NCBI GenBank assembly: GCA_963402885.1
Contig: OY727097.1
Coordinates: 21,452,001-21,516,000, forward strand
Direction of reading: 5' to 3'
Length of the DNA: 64,000 nt
From: Antedon bifida
Taxonomy: Eukaryota > Echinodermata > Crinoidea > Comatulida > Antedonidae
Within the stretch, counting starts at the first letter, position 1, and each line of letters begins with the position of its first letter. The position numbers and the translations under genes were made by a program. This document shows positions 1 through 9,830 of the stretch, piece by piece. Below the pieces are notes generated by a model. That model was not told the DNA's origin and did not search any database. It was given only the letters and a program-made list of their open reading frames with translations.

Positions 1-34
1 TCACCACTTTCACATGTATCGTTGTTTTCCGTAG

Positions 35-2230
35 GTGGAAACTTTACTGATGAACTCTCACCTTCCGAAAGGGTGATAGTAAACGCAGACAAGATCGAAA
101 ATAATGATTTGTCTCAAAATGGCAGTCGAGCTGAAGGTCCTGATAATCTATTCAGTGGATTGGATGCTGATTCAAATAGTACTGGACTTGAGAGTCATCG
201 CGGTATGGTTCGTAGTAGAGGAGATGCACCCGAAAATGTTGTGAATATGCTAAATCTTGAAGATCCAAATGATGAAAAGATTGAGCCTCCAGGTTCAATA
301 ACTGTGAACGAAAACGATATCAAAGCAAACGGTCAAGCAGAAGGAAGCGACGAAACCCTGGACAGTGAAGAGGGATTGACAGTGGAACTGTCTCCAGACA
401 ACATCAGGCCAGCTAAAACGGTAGAAGAAAGCGTCGTAAAAGTGGACGATGATAAGAAACCAGCAGTAGTTATTGATAAACAAGACATAGATGATCCGTG
501 TACTGGTGGATGTGCTTGTTTCAAAGACACGTCTGAGACGGGTGTGTATGCCATCAAGAAACCTAAAAAGATTAAAAAGAAATCAACTCACATGAAGGTG
601 TACTGCGATATGTCAACCGACAGTGGTGGGTGGACAGTCATTCAAAGACGATTTGTATGTTATTTACCTTTTTTTTAAAATTAATACAGTTAAATAAAAC
701 GTTATAAATATAAAAATATAATTTAAGAAAAGACATGCAGTATAATAATATGCAAAGGAGAGAAGACTACCAAATACTGTGGATATCAAGCTTATTTTGA
801 GTGTCAATAAGGAGGAAGAAGAGAAATATAATGAGGAGGATATTAAATTACAATAAGCTAATCGACGACAATGATATTGATGAAAATTATTTACTTTATA
901 TTAATTGTAATTTGTATGTGTGAGATATTTTGTATTGTAATTCTTCCAGAATGTGTTGCTATTTTATGTTTTTATACCGAAATAATGGATCCTAATGGAT
1001 AATTGTTTAATTTATAGGATGGTACAGAAAATTTCTTCCGCTCATGGGCTCATTATGCTAGAGGGTTTGGAAATAAAAATAGCGAATTTTGGATTGGGAA
1101 TAACTTTATACATGCATTAACAAGTAATGGAAAGTACGAACTTCGTATAGGTAAGGTTTTGTTTTAGTATCATATTTATACGTTTTAAATTCAGAAAGAG
1201 CTACACCCGTTATATATGCATTATACTTTTTAAATTACTCCTTTTTAAAGAAAGCACCCAAAGGACTCGGGGATGGTACCGATAACGAATAAAATTACTT
1301 TTGTGTTACCGATTGGTTGATTTCAACATGGAGGACAAAATAAAAAGATCTCTCAAACCTATGATCACAAGCATAATGCTGTACACCGCGCTGATTGGTT
1401 TTGGTCATGATCTAAACCAGGATAGATTTTTATTATTATCATTATCTTTTTAGTATTCTTTTATTAAAACTTGTTCTTTGTTTTAATAGAATTTGAGGAC
1501 TGGGAGGGTCAACAAGGTTTTGCCCATTATGACAGTTTCCGCATCTTGGACGAAGAGAGCAAGTACCGTTTGTTGCTTGGTAAATTTGTTGGCGGCAACA
1601 GAGGCGATTCAATGTCCTATCATAATAACACCATGTTTACAACTAAGGTAAAGTGAAAGTTGTGTACAATTTATTGTCGATTGTTCGTACGAATATTATC
1701 TGTACTCAAAGCCTACCTAGATTTTGTTTCATAATGGGATGCTAGATGGTGGAAGTCTTCTTATCTCGGAGGACTATTTTAACTCGTAGGTCCAGTGTAC
1801 ACTCCCGTGTGTAATTTAAATAACCCAGTTCATCATTCAAGACGAGTGGGAGGAGGTTACCCCAATGATATGTTCACAAAATAGCCGTGTGTCAAGGGAA
1901 TTACCATTATCCGATAAAACAGTAATTAATTTACTAGCAATGTGCCTAGGGACATACAATAAAATAAAACATACAATAATATACATTACATTATTATTTT
2001 GACAGGATCAGGATAATGACTGGTTCTTTGGTAACTGTGCAGTTCTCAGGAAAAGTGGTTTCTGGTTCAAGGAATGTAACCATGCTAATCCAAATGGACT
2101 ATGGATAGGAAAGGGCGATGGATCAGGAAAGAATGGGGCCATCATTACATGGGGTAGTTGGGGAACGTACGGATATAAATATTGTATGAGAAGTTTCAAA
2201 ATGATGGTCAGACCAACACGTTTTAGATAA
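35..2230 (+). CDS. Fibrinogen C-terminal domain (FReD) protein, 5' partial
   Basis: Last four exons of a probably secreted lectin-like or adhesion FReD protein: 35-654, 1018-1150, 1490-1647, 2006-2230 (stop TAA 2228-2230). Acceptors are ..GTAG, ..ATAG, ..ATAG, ..ACAG and donors GTATGT, GTAAGG, GTAAAG; phases are continuous (1, 0, 1, 0 entering the exons). The first visible exon encodes about 155 residues of acidic, Ser/Asn-rich, unstructured-looking sequence, then a Cys-rich start (TGGCACF), a Lys-rich stretch and the FReD opening (MKVYCDM, GGWTVIQRR). Later exons give GFGNKNSEFWIGN, WEGQQGFAHYDSF, the calcium-site-like DQDNDWFFGNC, ECNHANPNGLW and the closing MVRPTRF. Upstream exons, including any signal peptide, are outside the window. 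FReD proteins act in innate recognition, matrix and clotting-like roles; which one cannot be told. The domain call is secure, the orthology open. Confidence 0.93.
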
Positions 2231-2254
2231 CTCTTCAATATTGAAATGGAAAAC

Positions 2255-2368
2255 AATAAATAGTAAACTGAAAGTTATTTTTATGGTGAATTTAGGCCTA
2301 TACGAAAATATTGTAAATGAATGCTTCAAATTGTTCTGTTTTTAAAATATTGGCAAATTTTAAATAAA
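2255..2368 (+). other. Polyadenylation signals of the FReD gene
   Basis: AATAAA occurs at 2255-2260 and again at 2363-2368, 25 and 133 bases after the stop codon. Either could end the transcript. AATAAA is frequent in AT-rich DNA, so use is inferred. Confidence 0.45.
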
Positions 2369-2680
2369 AAGGTTTAGAAATTTGATTTGTATTATTTAGT
2401 AGGCCTATTCCAATTGATTATAGGAATGATCCATTTTGATGTGCTGATTACAACAGTTTGTCATTTTTATCCTTAAAAAATTAAGCCTAAGTATATTTTT
2501 ATAGTGCGGAGTTGATTAACTATAAAATTACATTTTTAGGTTTGTAAATATTTCCGATGTGCAGTAGCACAGTAGAGTAAGCCAAATGTGACGACGTGTT
2601 CTCGATGCGAGTAACTGTTGTCATCAATTGTAGAGAAATACAAATTTAACACAAAAAAAACCAAGAAACAGTTACTGCTA

Positions 2681-2694
2681 TAACATTCTAATTA
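2681..2694 (+). repeat. Target-site duplication, left copy
   Basis: TAACATTCTAATTA, identical to 3408-3421 at the other end of the Penelope-like fragment. A 14-bp exact match flanking a retroelement is unlikely by chance even in AT-rich DNA. Confidence 0.8.
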
Positions 2695-3407
2695 CATAAT
2701 ATAAAAATAACGCTTAAAAAAGAACGACGTTTCGACTCCATCATGGGGTCATTATCAAGTCCAATGAATAAAATATAAAACAACAACTAATTAAATAGCA
2801 CAAGCCAAGGGTCAAAGTTTAAATAACAAAAGACCTATTGTCTAACATCCTGTCAAATGAAAAGCTTAGCTTTTACAGAGTCACTTTGTTTATTCAGACT
2901 ATAGGTTTTAATTGTCTGATATACAACATTTCATAGATAAGACAGTCAAATTTGTTTTTGCATTTCCTAAGTATGCTAAAACATGAATTAATTTTACTTG
3001 GATTAACAATCACGTTATGATCCTTTAAATGCTTTCCTATTAAGCATCTACTATGTCCAACAATGCGTTGGTAGAGGTGTCGGCATGTATATCCAACATA
3101 ACTTGCATCGCACAAGTCACATTTAAATTTATAAACAACACATTGTTGACTTATAATAGTTGGTTTCTTTTCGACTTTCCTAATGTTATCTTTAACTTTT
3201 TTACTTATGAATACAGGGACAATGTTTTTGTTTATCTTGTGACTTAGTTGGCATAGTTGTCGCTTGACGGAGTTCGCAGATTTCTGGTCTTTGAATGGCA
3301 GGATGATTCGCACTGGTATTTCGGATAAATCTGTTTCACCTTCTGCAAAACAGAAGGTGAAACAGATTTATCCGAAATACCATTTACAATAAACGTACCC
3401 TCATTCG
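2695..3407 (-). mobile_element. Penelope-like retroelement fragment (GIY-YIG endonuclease end)
   Basis: On the minus strand an open frame of 139 codons (3313 to 2894, readable upstream to about 3368) encodes the C-terminal part of a Penelope-like polyprotein: RIILPFKDQKS, then a zinc-knuckle-like CDLC, then the GIY-YIG-type core YKFKCDLCDASYVGYTCRHLY. The reverse transcriptase half is missing, so the copy is 5' truncated. It is flanked by a direct repeat TAACATTCTAATTA at 2681-2694 and 3408-3421, read as the target-site duplication. The truncated 5' end terminates in a perfect inverted repeat (separate entry), and the 3' region has a GTCGAAACGTC motif typical of Penelope-like terminal regions. 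Not expected to be active. Confidence 0.82.
3314..3382 (+). repeat. Perfect 32-bp inverted repeat with 5-nt loop
   Basis: Arms 3314-3345 and 3351-3382 are exact reverse complements separated by CAAAA. The left arm is the start of the Penelope-like coding region read on the minus strand (codons for TDLSEIP). The structure therefore consists of element sequence duplicated in inverted orientation at the truncated 5' end, as happens when reverse transcription switches template or snaps back during insertion. Confidence 0.9.
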
Positions 3408-3421
3408 TAACATTCTAATTA
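3408..3421 (+). repeat. Target-site duplication, right copy
   Basis: TAACATTCTAATTA, the partner of 2681-2694. Confidence 0.8.
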
Positions 3422-4035
3422 TTTTATACAAAAAATAAGTTGAGATGTAGTATCCTATTAAAACCCAGTAAACATTTTCTTAGAGACCTAGCCTACAATT
3501 CGGCCCGCGTGTGTTGGAATTGATTACTGTAAACTGCTCCAAAGATAGAATAAAACAACTATAATACCTCCGTTTGAGAGTGTTACATTTTAAAGGGGTT
3601 GTACATGACTGTAGCCTATGACTATTAAAAATCAATAAAGAAGTAATTTAATGAAAGTATAGAAATATATTATATCTCTTTTAAATTTATGGAAACCTGC
3701 AGTGAAGTTAGACTTTTTTATGTTTTTGTAACTTAATCACCGAAATTTCCAATTGATATTAAGTGATCAGAATAAAACCACTGATTTGACGAACATTCTT
3801 TTTTGTCGTCTTTTATTTGTGTTTTGAGACCAAAAGTGTAATCTACTTAAAAGCATTTTTTGTTTGAGAATAAAAATGGCATGGCCTACTTTTTTGATAG
3901 AATACACTTAATAAATTAAAACTTGATTGATCGTCATGAAAACTAAGATCGAGTCTTATTTAAAGGGAAACTCCGGATTATAAATTTATTGATAAAGCAG
4001 AACGAGTCACGTGAAAGAAATCCTATCCTTCCTAT
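3422..4035. other. Intergenic DNA, nothing recognised
   Basis: AT-rich single-copy-looking sequence between the Penelope-like fragment and the next element. No open frame with family resemblance and no clear repeat. Confidence 0.6.
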
Positions 4036-4253
4036 TAGTCCGGTGGCAGGAGGGGGGATATCACCACCCGAAAGGGGACAAATTGCCATCCAACTTTTCT
4101 AGACCAGAATTTTCCGTAGATTACGAATATGGAAGGTAATCGATCAGGATAGGAAGCGTTTTCGAGATATAAGGGGTCAAAGTTCAAAATTGACCAATAT
4201 AAAAACATGCTATATCTCTGGAAATTCTGGACCTAGTGAGATAATTTTGGTGT

Positions 4254-4800
4254 CAAATTGTTCACAATGTATATGTATATATTAGCTCTAACAGAACTTT
4301 CTTTGTAAAATTGACCGGAAACCCCATTTTTAGCAATTTTGACCTTTGACCTCTTTTTGCTATATCTAAGTAACGGCAGGTCGGAGAGAATTAAAAATAG
4401 AAGCAAATTGTTCCCAAGATATACATTTATATTCAGTGTAACAGATGATATTGCTTGAAAATGACCGGAAGTGTGGTTATTAACCTTTGACATAATTGAA
4501 TACTAAGGTTATAAAAACATAAATTAATAAATATTTGTCGTAAGGAGCCAATTTTGGTATCAAATTGTTCACAATATATATGTTTATACTTGCCATAATG
4601 CAACATTTTTTTCAAAAAGTGACTGAAACACTATTTTTCTGTAATTTTAACCTTTGACCTGTTTTTCTCATCTAAATAACGACATGGCATAGAGATTTCT
4701 AACGGCAAATTGTTTATAATAGATATTTTTATTCAATCTAATAGATTATACTGCTTGAAAAATACAAGTGTGATTATTGCTTTGAAATCCTGTACATAAG
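4254..4800 (+). repeat. Tandem array, four ~150-bp units
   Basis: Units begin near 4254, 4404, 4561 and 4706 with CAAATTGTTCACAATATATA-like sequence. They continue with a GACCGGAA-like word and TTGACCTTTGACCT. Unit spacing is 150, 157 and 145 bp; divergence is moderate. Confidence 0.7.
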
Positions 4801-4961
4801 AGCCTATCGGGCGGATTTAATGCAAAGAGGTGTGGAAGGGGAATACTACTACTATACAGTACAATGTCTTTCAGAAACATTTGAGCAATTTCAATCAGGT
4901 ATCCATGTATCTCCAACGGAATGTACGGTTCATAGAGAATTCAGAAGTTACCCTTGGTTCA

Positions 4962-5870
4962 TTTTGGCAAATCCATATGGGTTCCTTTTAAAAGGATTGA
5001 GGGGGCACAGACAGGCTTTTCCCATGGCTTAATATTGGAACCTACAGTTTTAGTTACCCGATATATTTCTTACACAGTAACTTATGTAGCCAAGTGCATT
5101 GATCCGATACAGGGGCCAAATGTAGAACTGAACATACAGTAGAGAAACACAGAAGGGTCTAAATAGATGACCTGCTGTTGTTTCATTTTAGGCAAAATCC
5201 AAATCGGTTCCTTAAGGATCGAGAGTGCACAGGCAGCTTTATTCCATGGTGCCTGTCTATATAAACCCACATTGTCACCCCTTATATTTCCATTATGGGG
5301 CTTAATGTCCATCCCTGGAGGACCGGCCTTTGGGGGGTTAATTTTGGCAAATCCATAAGTGTTCCTTAAGGATCGAGAGTGCACAGGCAGCTTTATTCCA
5401 TGGGCCGCGCCTGTCTATATGAAATCACAGTGCCACCTCTTATATTTCCATTATGGGGCTTAATGTCCATCCATGGAGAACGACCGGCCCTTGGGTTAAT
5501 TTGGGCAAATCCATAAAATGTTCCTTATGGATGATCGAGGGTGCACGGGGATATTTATTATATCTCTATGAACCCACATTTTCACCACACATACATTATT
5601 TCCAATATAGGGTCTCTTGTAGACCCACATAGAGAACCCTGAAAGGTCCATGAAGGATCGGCCCTTGGGTTCATTTGGGCAAATCCATAAATGTTATTTA
5701 AAGATTGAGGGTGAACATTTTAGTTTTATTTACCCCATATTAATTTCTAATACAGGGCCTTATGTAGCACACCACATAGAGATCCCAAAAGGGTCCTTAG
5801 AGGGTTCATTCAGGCAAATCCATATGGGTTATTTTAGAATCTTTTGTGTACCGGAAACTCTTTCCTGTAT
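4962..5870 (+). repeat. Degenerate tandem array, six units
   Basis: The recurring core is GGCAAATCCATA followed by a GTTCCTTAAGGAT-like word, GAGNGTGCACAGGCAG and TTCCATGG. Copies start near 4965, 5192, 5346, 5503, 5682 and 5814. The two middle copies (5192 and 5346) are the most alike. Open frames reading through this array are by-products of the repeat and not genes. Confidence 0.7.
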
Positions 5871-6119
5871 GGGCCAAACTATCTGTGGCTATATAAAAAT
5901 TGTGGTCTGTCTGTGTATTGAGTTGTGGATTGAGTTTGGCCACCTGGATCTGCCTATGCCCTATCCTGTACGAATTGGTATTCTCTGGTTCTGATGAATA
6001 GTAGTTTATTTTCCAAAAACGAATATTGTAGCTCTAATAAATGCAACTGTATAGTGGCAAATCATTGAAGGTCAGCGTAACATTTTAACATCATAACATT
6101 TTAACCGTCATAATATTAA

Positions 6120-7180
6120 TAATATTAATAATTTTATTATTTATTTTACAGTATTATTTTAATACATTTAAAATAATGCGCACTAGAAAAAATATAAAAA
6201 TACCATAACTTCACTGATCAAATAACGTGATTACATTTATGAACATCAATCTCATAACTTTGCATTATTTAGTATATCACTTGTTCAAATGTTGACCTTT
6301 GACCTATGTCAACTTGTGTAATGATAAATGTGCTCTTTTGATTGTGTATGATTGATAGATGTCTTAACAGAATGATAAAACATAACATTTTGTCCTAAAT
6401 GTTAGTTTTTATTTGGGTTTATATGCAAATTGTGTGATTGGTCAATATTGACATTTGACCTTTAATTGAAAAGTATTTGTTTTATAAGGCGACTGAATAG
6501 ATACCTATAACCATACAAATGTATTAAAAGACCAAATTGAACTTCAATAAATTGGTTATAATACATATGTATATAATACATTGTTATAATTGGTCAATTT
6601 TGAACTTTGACCCCTTATCTCTTCTTATTCGCTTCCTATCCTGATCGAAGTCTGATTTGATTAAAAACAGTATTATAATTATATTAATCAAAATTATAAT
6701 AAAATAACATAACTTTACTAATCAAATAATTTGATTAATTGCAAAACCATCAATATCATAGTTTGGACAACTTTGCATTTATTTGTTAACTAATACGTGT
6801 ATTAAAATGTTGACCTTTGACCTTATGTCAACTGATGAAATTGACCTTATGTCAACTGATGAAATGATGTATTCGCTCTTTTACATTGCGTATGATTGAT
6901 TAACAGGATAAGAAAACATCCAATTTTTATTAATATAAGTTTTTATTTGGTTTTAGAGGTACGTTCTATGATTGGTCAATATTGACATTTGACCCTTAAT
7001 TACAAAGGATTTTTTTTTCACAAGGTGATTGAATAGACACTTATAATCATAAAAATGTAATAAAAGACCAAATTGTGCTTCAATAAATTTGTTATAATAC
7101 ATATACATAATACATTGTTGTAATTGGTCAATTTTGAACTTTGACCCCTTATATCTCGAAAACGCTTCCTATCCTGATCG
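6120..7180 (+). repeat. Two direct ~536-bp repeats inside the TIR element
   Basis: Both copies share ATGTTGACCTTTGACCT, GATTGGTCAATATTGACAT and TGGTCAATTTTGAACTTTGA, the last at about 6589 and 7125. The first copy also ends with CGCTTCCTATCCTGATCGA, which belongs to the terminal inverted repeat. This shows that the array grew by duplicating the end of the element. Confidence 0.7.
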
Positions 7181-7284
7181 ATTACCTTCCATATTCGTAA
7201 TCTACAGAAAATTCTGGTCTAGAAAAGTTGGATGGCAATTTGTCCCCTTTCGGGTGGTGATTCCCCCCTCCTGCCACTGGACTA

Positions 7285-7704
7285 TATCTTATGATTTCGA
7301 AAAACGGTCCTGTTACCTCACTTTGTCGTAATGGGCTTATTTCACGCTTATTTTCGTTCTGCTTACCGGTGACGAAAAATACATAGACTTATTATCAATA
7401 TTGTTTATAGGGTAGCAGGCGAACACTGAAGTTAGGTTTGTGGGTTTGTGGTGGTACATCATCATATGTTTCCAAACTGAAATAAACAAAAGGTTTCGAT
7501 TATTTTGCTCAACCGTCTTCTGGAAAAAAACTAGGGGCCTAAAGTATTTACTTAAAGTAGCACAGTCTAATTTACACTAGGACGATAACGATCGATGATA
7601 AGGATAAATATGAATTTTTCCACAAAAAACAAAAGATAGGCCTAACCATGTTTGCTGCCTTTGATGAAAACAATATTTTCACACGTCGAAATTAATGGTT
7701 GTTA
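7285..7704. other. Intergenic DNA, nothing recognised
   Basis: AT-rich spacer between two mobile elements. No gene, RNA or repeat structure could be supported. Confidence 0.55.
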
Positions 7705-7744
7705 CACTGTAAAAACATCTAGCCTATTTTGTACCCACTTTTCC

Positions 7745-7802
7745 ACACGTTTAGCTTTTAAACACGAGTTACATGGTTAGCGTGTTTAAAAGCTAAACGT
7801 GT
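7745..7802 (+). repeat. Perfect 22-bp inverted repeat, 14-nt loop
   Basis: Arms 7745-7766 and 7781-7802 are exact reverse complements carrying the ACACGTTTAGC motif of the surrounding element. Part of its subterminal repeat structure. Confidence 0.85.
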
Positions 7803-7871
7803 TTAGGCCTATAGCTACATGTTGTTTTCTTCCACTCGTTTAGCAGTCAACATGTCACTATTATGTTCAGT

Positions 7872-9179
7872 CCAGTGGCGTATCCAGTGGGGGGGGGCCG
7901 GGGGGGCCCGGGCCCCCCCTGATTTGGCGTCCGTCGGCACATCATCGCGTCCGTCGGCAAACAAAGGTGCCGGGGAAAAAATAAAGTTAAGCAAATAAGA
8001 ATAAACTATTATTCTGACAATAATTGTACTGTAAACATAATTCTTTTGAGTGTTTGTTTATTTACATATCATATTATTACCTTCAGATCAACTATTTTTT
8101 ATTTTCATTACATCTAACCAAACACGTAAGAAAATTAGGTTAAAATCTCTTCTATCTTCTTGCACGTCGTACGGCCGTACGCGCTAGATTGTTTACTCTC
8201 AAAAAGTCTTTGAACCTTATCCTATTCAACCTTGTTTTTGCAGTTGACCTGGGATTTGTATGTTTTCCTACGCTAAGATTATATAGTTCCACTTGCCATG
8301 TGCTTTTTTCTCTAAGATATATTTATTATAAGTGCCAAAAACCCGGTTTTTTCTCGATATGAGGCCTTTATTATTCAAATTTTTTAAAGAAAAAGCACAC
8401 ATACCATAAAAAATATCCATGTATTTAATTTTTGGAACATAATATTCCGTGAGGCTCAATTAGAAAACCACCATTGTGTGATATGATGTCATCGTTAGCC
8501 AATCAAAGCTGAGCTTTCCCGTGATTATCGGCATTGGTCACGGTTGAATGATTTTGGATTCTGGCTGATTTGATTTGATTGGTGGATGCGAATCACCCGC
8601 AGCGGAATGTTTTCTCTCGCGCGTGTACAGTACCATGAACTCACATGATCTCTCGTTATACACAAAGTTAGAGCAATGAATTTGTCCGAATTCCGTTAAG
8701 TAAACAACTTTTTATATTTTATAAGCATTTAATAACATGTTTTATTGATATTTCCAATGGGTGATATATAAAATAAATTACTAAAAAACGTAATCATGTA
8801 AGTATTTAAACCAAAAATGGCGTAGTTAATAGAATTGTCGACTGAGGCCGGCCTCAAATGGTTTTACTTCTTTCGTGGCTAAAAACGATCTTTTTCGGCG
8901 ATGTTTTAGACCCTATATTTCGAAAACTACAAGTCAGATTTTCGTAATTCTTTTTTTATTGTAATATTAATACAACATACTAACAGATAATGTTTAATTT
9001 GGTTTTAATTTTGCATCGTTATCCCTATAAGACAACATATGACTATGCAATCCTAGAACATATATTGATCAGGTGTATATCGGGGTGTAGGCCCTATGTA
9101 CAGGTAATGACACTAATTTTGTCGGCAAATTGGCAATTCCGGGCCCCCCCAACTTCAAAATCCTGGATACGCCACTGGC
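7872..9179. mobile_element. Inner TIR element (CCAGTGGCGTATCCAG ends)
   Basis: The left end CCAGTGGCGTATCCAG (about 7872) and right end CTGGATACGCCACTGG (ending about 9179) are inverted copies. CAGTGGCGNATCCAG followed by a G-run is a known animal DNA-transposon terminus; superfamily not assigned. Beside the left end is a GC-rich block of G and C runs at 7890-7918. No transposase frame was seen; the interior is AT-rich with no recognisable gene. Insertion inside the outer element dates it as the younger of the two. Confidence 0.7.
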
Positions 9180-9541
9180 AACATGTTTAGGTACGTGTTT
9201 AGAGTTGCGTGCATATGATTTGACTGTGGCGGGAAAAATCTCCACACATGGCAAATGAAACACGTTTAAATCCTAACGTGTCTTTATTGCTCCACATGTT
9301 TAACAATCAACACGTCACTTATATTGTGTTGAGTTGGATACAGACTACGTGTTTAGAATGTATTTAGAACCTAAACATGTTCATATCTAAATATGTTTAA
9401 GGCTAAACGTGTGGAAAAGGTGAGTACAAAATACATTTTTAATATCTTTACAATATTTTTACTAGTGTGCAGGTGATGGGACTGGTGGTCATTCGCGGTC
9501 AACACCCACAGTGGTTTATCTTTTACATTAGAAGGTGCCTG

Positions 9542-9673
9542 TATACGAAGTTCGTACTTTCCATTACTTGTTAATGCATGTATAAAGTTATTCCCAATCC
9601 AAAATTCGCTATTTTTATTTCCAAACCCTCTAGCATAATGAGCCCATGGCAACTGGTATGTGGCCGCACCGTC
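9542..9673 (-). pseudogene. Inverted copy of the FReD gene's second visible exon
   Basis: Positions 9542-9648 are the exact reverse complement of 1043-1149 (107 of 107 bases by eye), encoding WAHYARGFGNKNSEFWIGN and onward to YELRI. The next 25 bases on the 5' side (to 9673) still start with GACGGT and stay in frame (DGAATYQLP) but differ from the true exon. An acceptor AG just before GAC is missing, and at the 3' end the GTAAGG donor is replaced by CAGGCACC, with the frame open to a stop near 9371. It is best read as a stranded exon fragment; a cryptic exon of an unseen paralogue cannot be excluded. Confidence 0.8.
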
Positions 9674-9830
9674 CCAGATTAAACATGATAAGTATTAAAA
9701 CAAATAGTTTGTTGTGAAATCCTCTGTGTATAAGCACGTCACTCTGGTTTGCTATGACGTAATAAGGTGCTTTCCCCTTTTGTCTCGCATGGTAGCGTAG
9801 GCAGAGAGTGAGATTCAAAAGTACAAGGCA

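Larger units (their letters stand above)
4036..7284. mobile_element. 3.25-kb TIR element with internal tandem arrays
   Basis: Terminal inverted repeats at 4036-4198 and 7123-7284 match over about 163 bp with only a few differences; outer ends read TAGTCCRGTGGCAGGAGG. A flanking TA may be the target duplication. No transposase frame is visible, so it is non-autonomous. The interior is built of repeats: four ~150-bp units (CAAATTGTT at 4254, 4404, 4561, 4706), six ~130-230-bp units (GCAAATCCATA-like at about 4965, 5192, 5346, 5503, 5682, 5814), and two ~536-bp units (about 6120-6650 and 6660-7180). The second long unit carries a 24-bp internal duplication near 6814-6862. Foldback-like or Tc1/mariner-like ancestry is possible; the family was not identified. 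Confidence 0.8.
7705..9470. mobile_element. Outer TIR element rich in ACACGTTTAG motifs
   Basis: Ends are inverted copies: TTTTCCACACGTTTAGC near 7740-7756 and its complement near 9401-9421, extended outward by GTACYCAC and CTATTTTG-like sequence. The outermost limits are approximate. Many short direct and inverted copies of CACGTTTAG / CTAAACGTG lie just inside both ends (7745-7860 and 9180-9415), the subterminal-repeat pattern seen in hAT-like elements. No transposase is present. The element is split by a second TIR element at about 7872-9179. Confidence 0.65.

Noticed and set aside
4254-5870. Regularly spaced repeats as a CRISPR-like array
   Set aside because: Units are 130-230 bp, diverged, and lie inside an animal transposon; no spacer structure or cas genes.
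4820-5994. Several open frames of 60-114 codons on both strands
   Set aside because: They run through the tandem array inside the 3.25-kb TIR element and their translations repeat with it; no domain resemblance.
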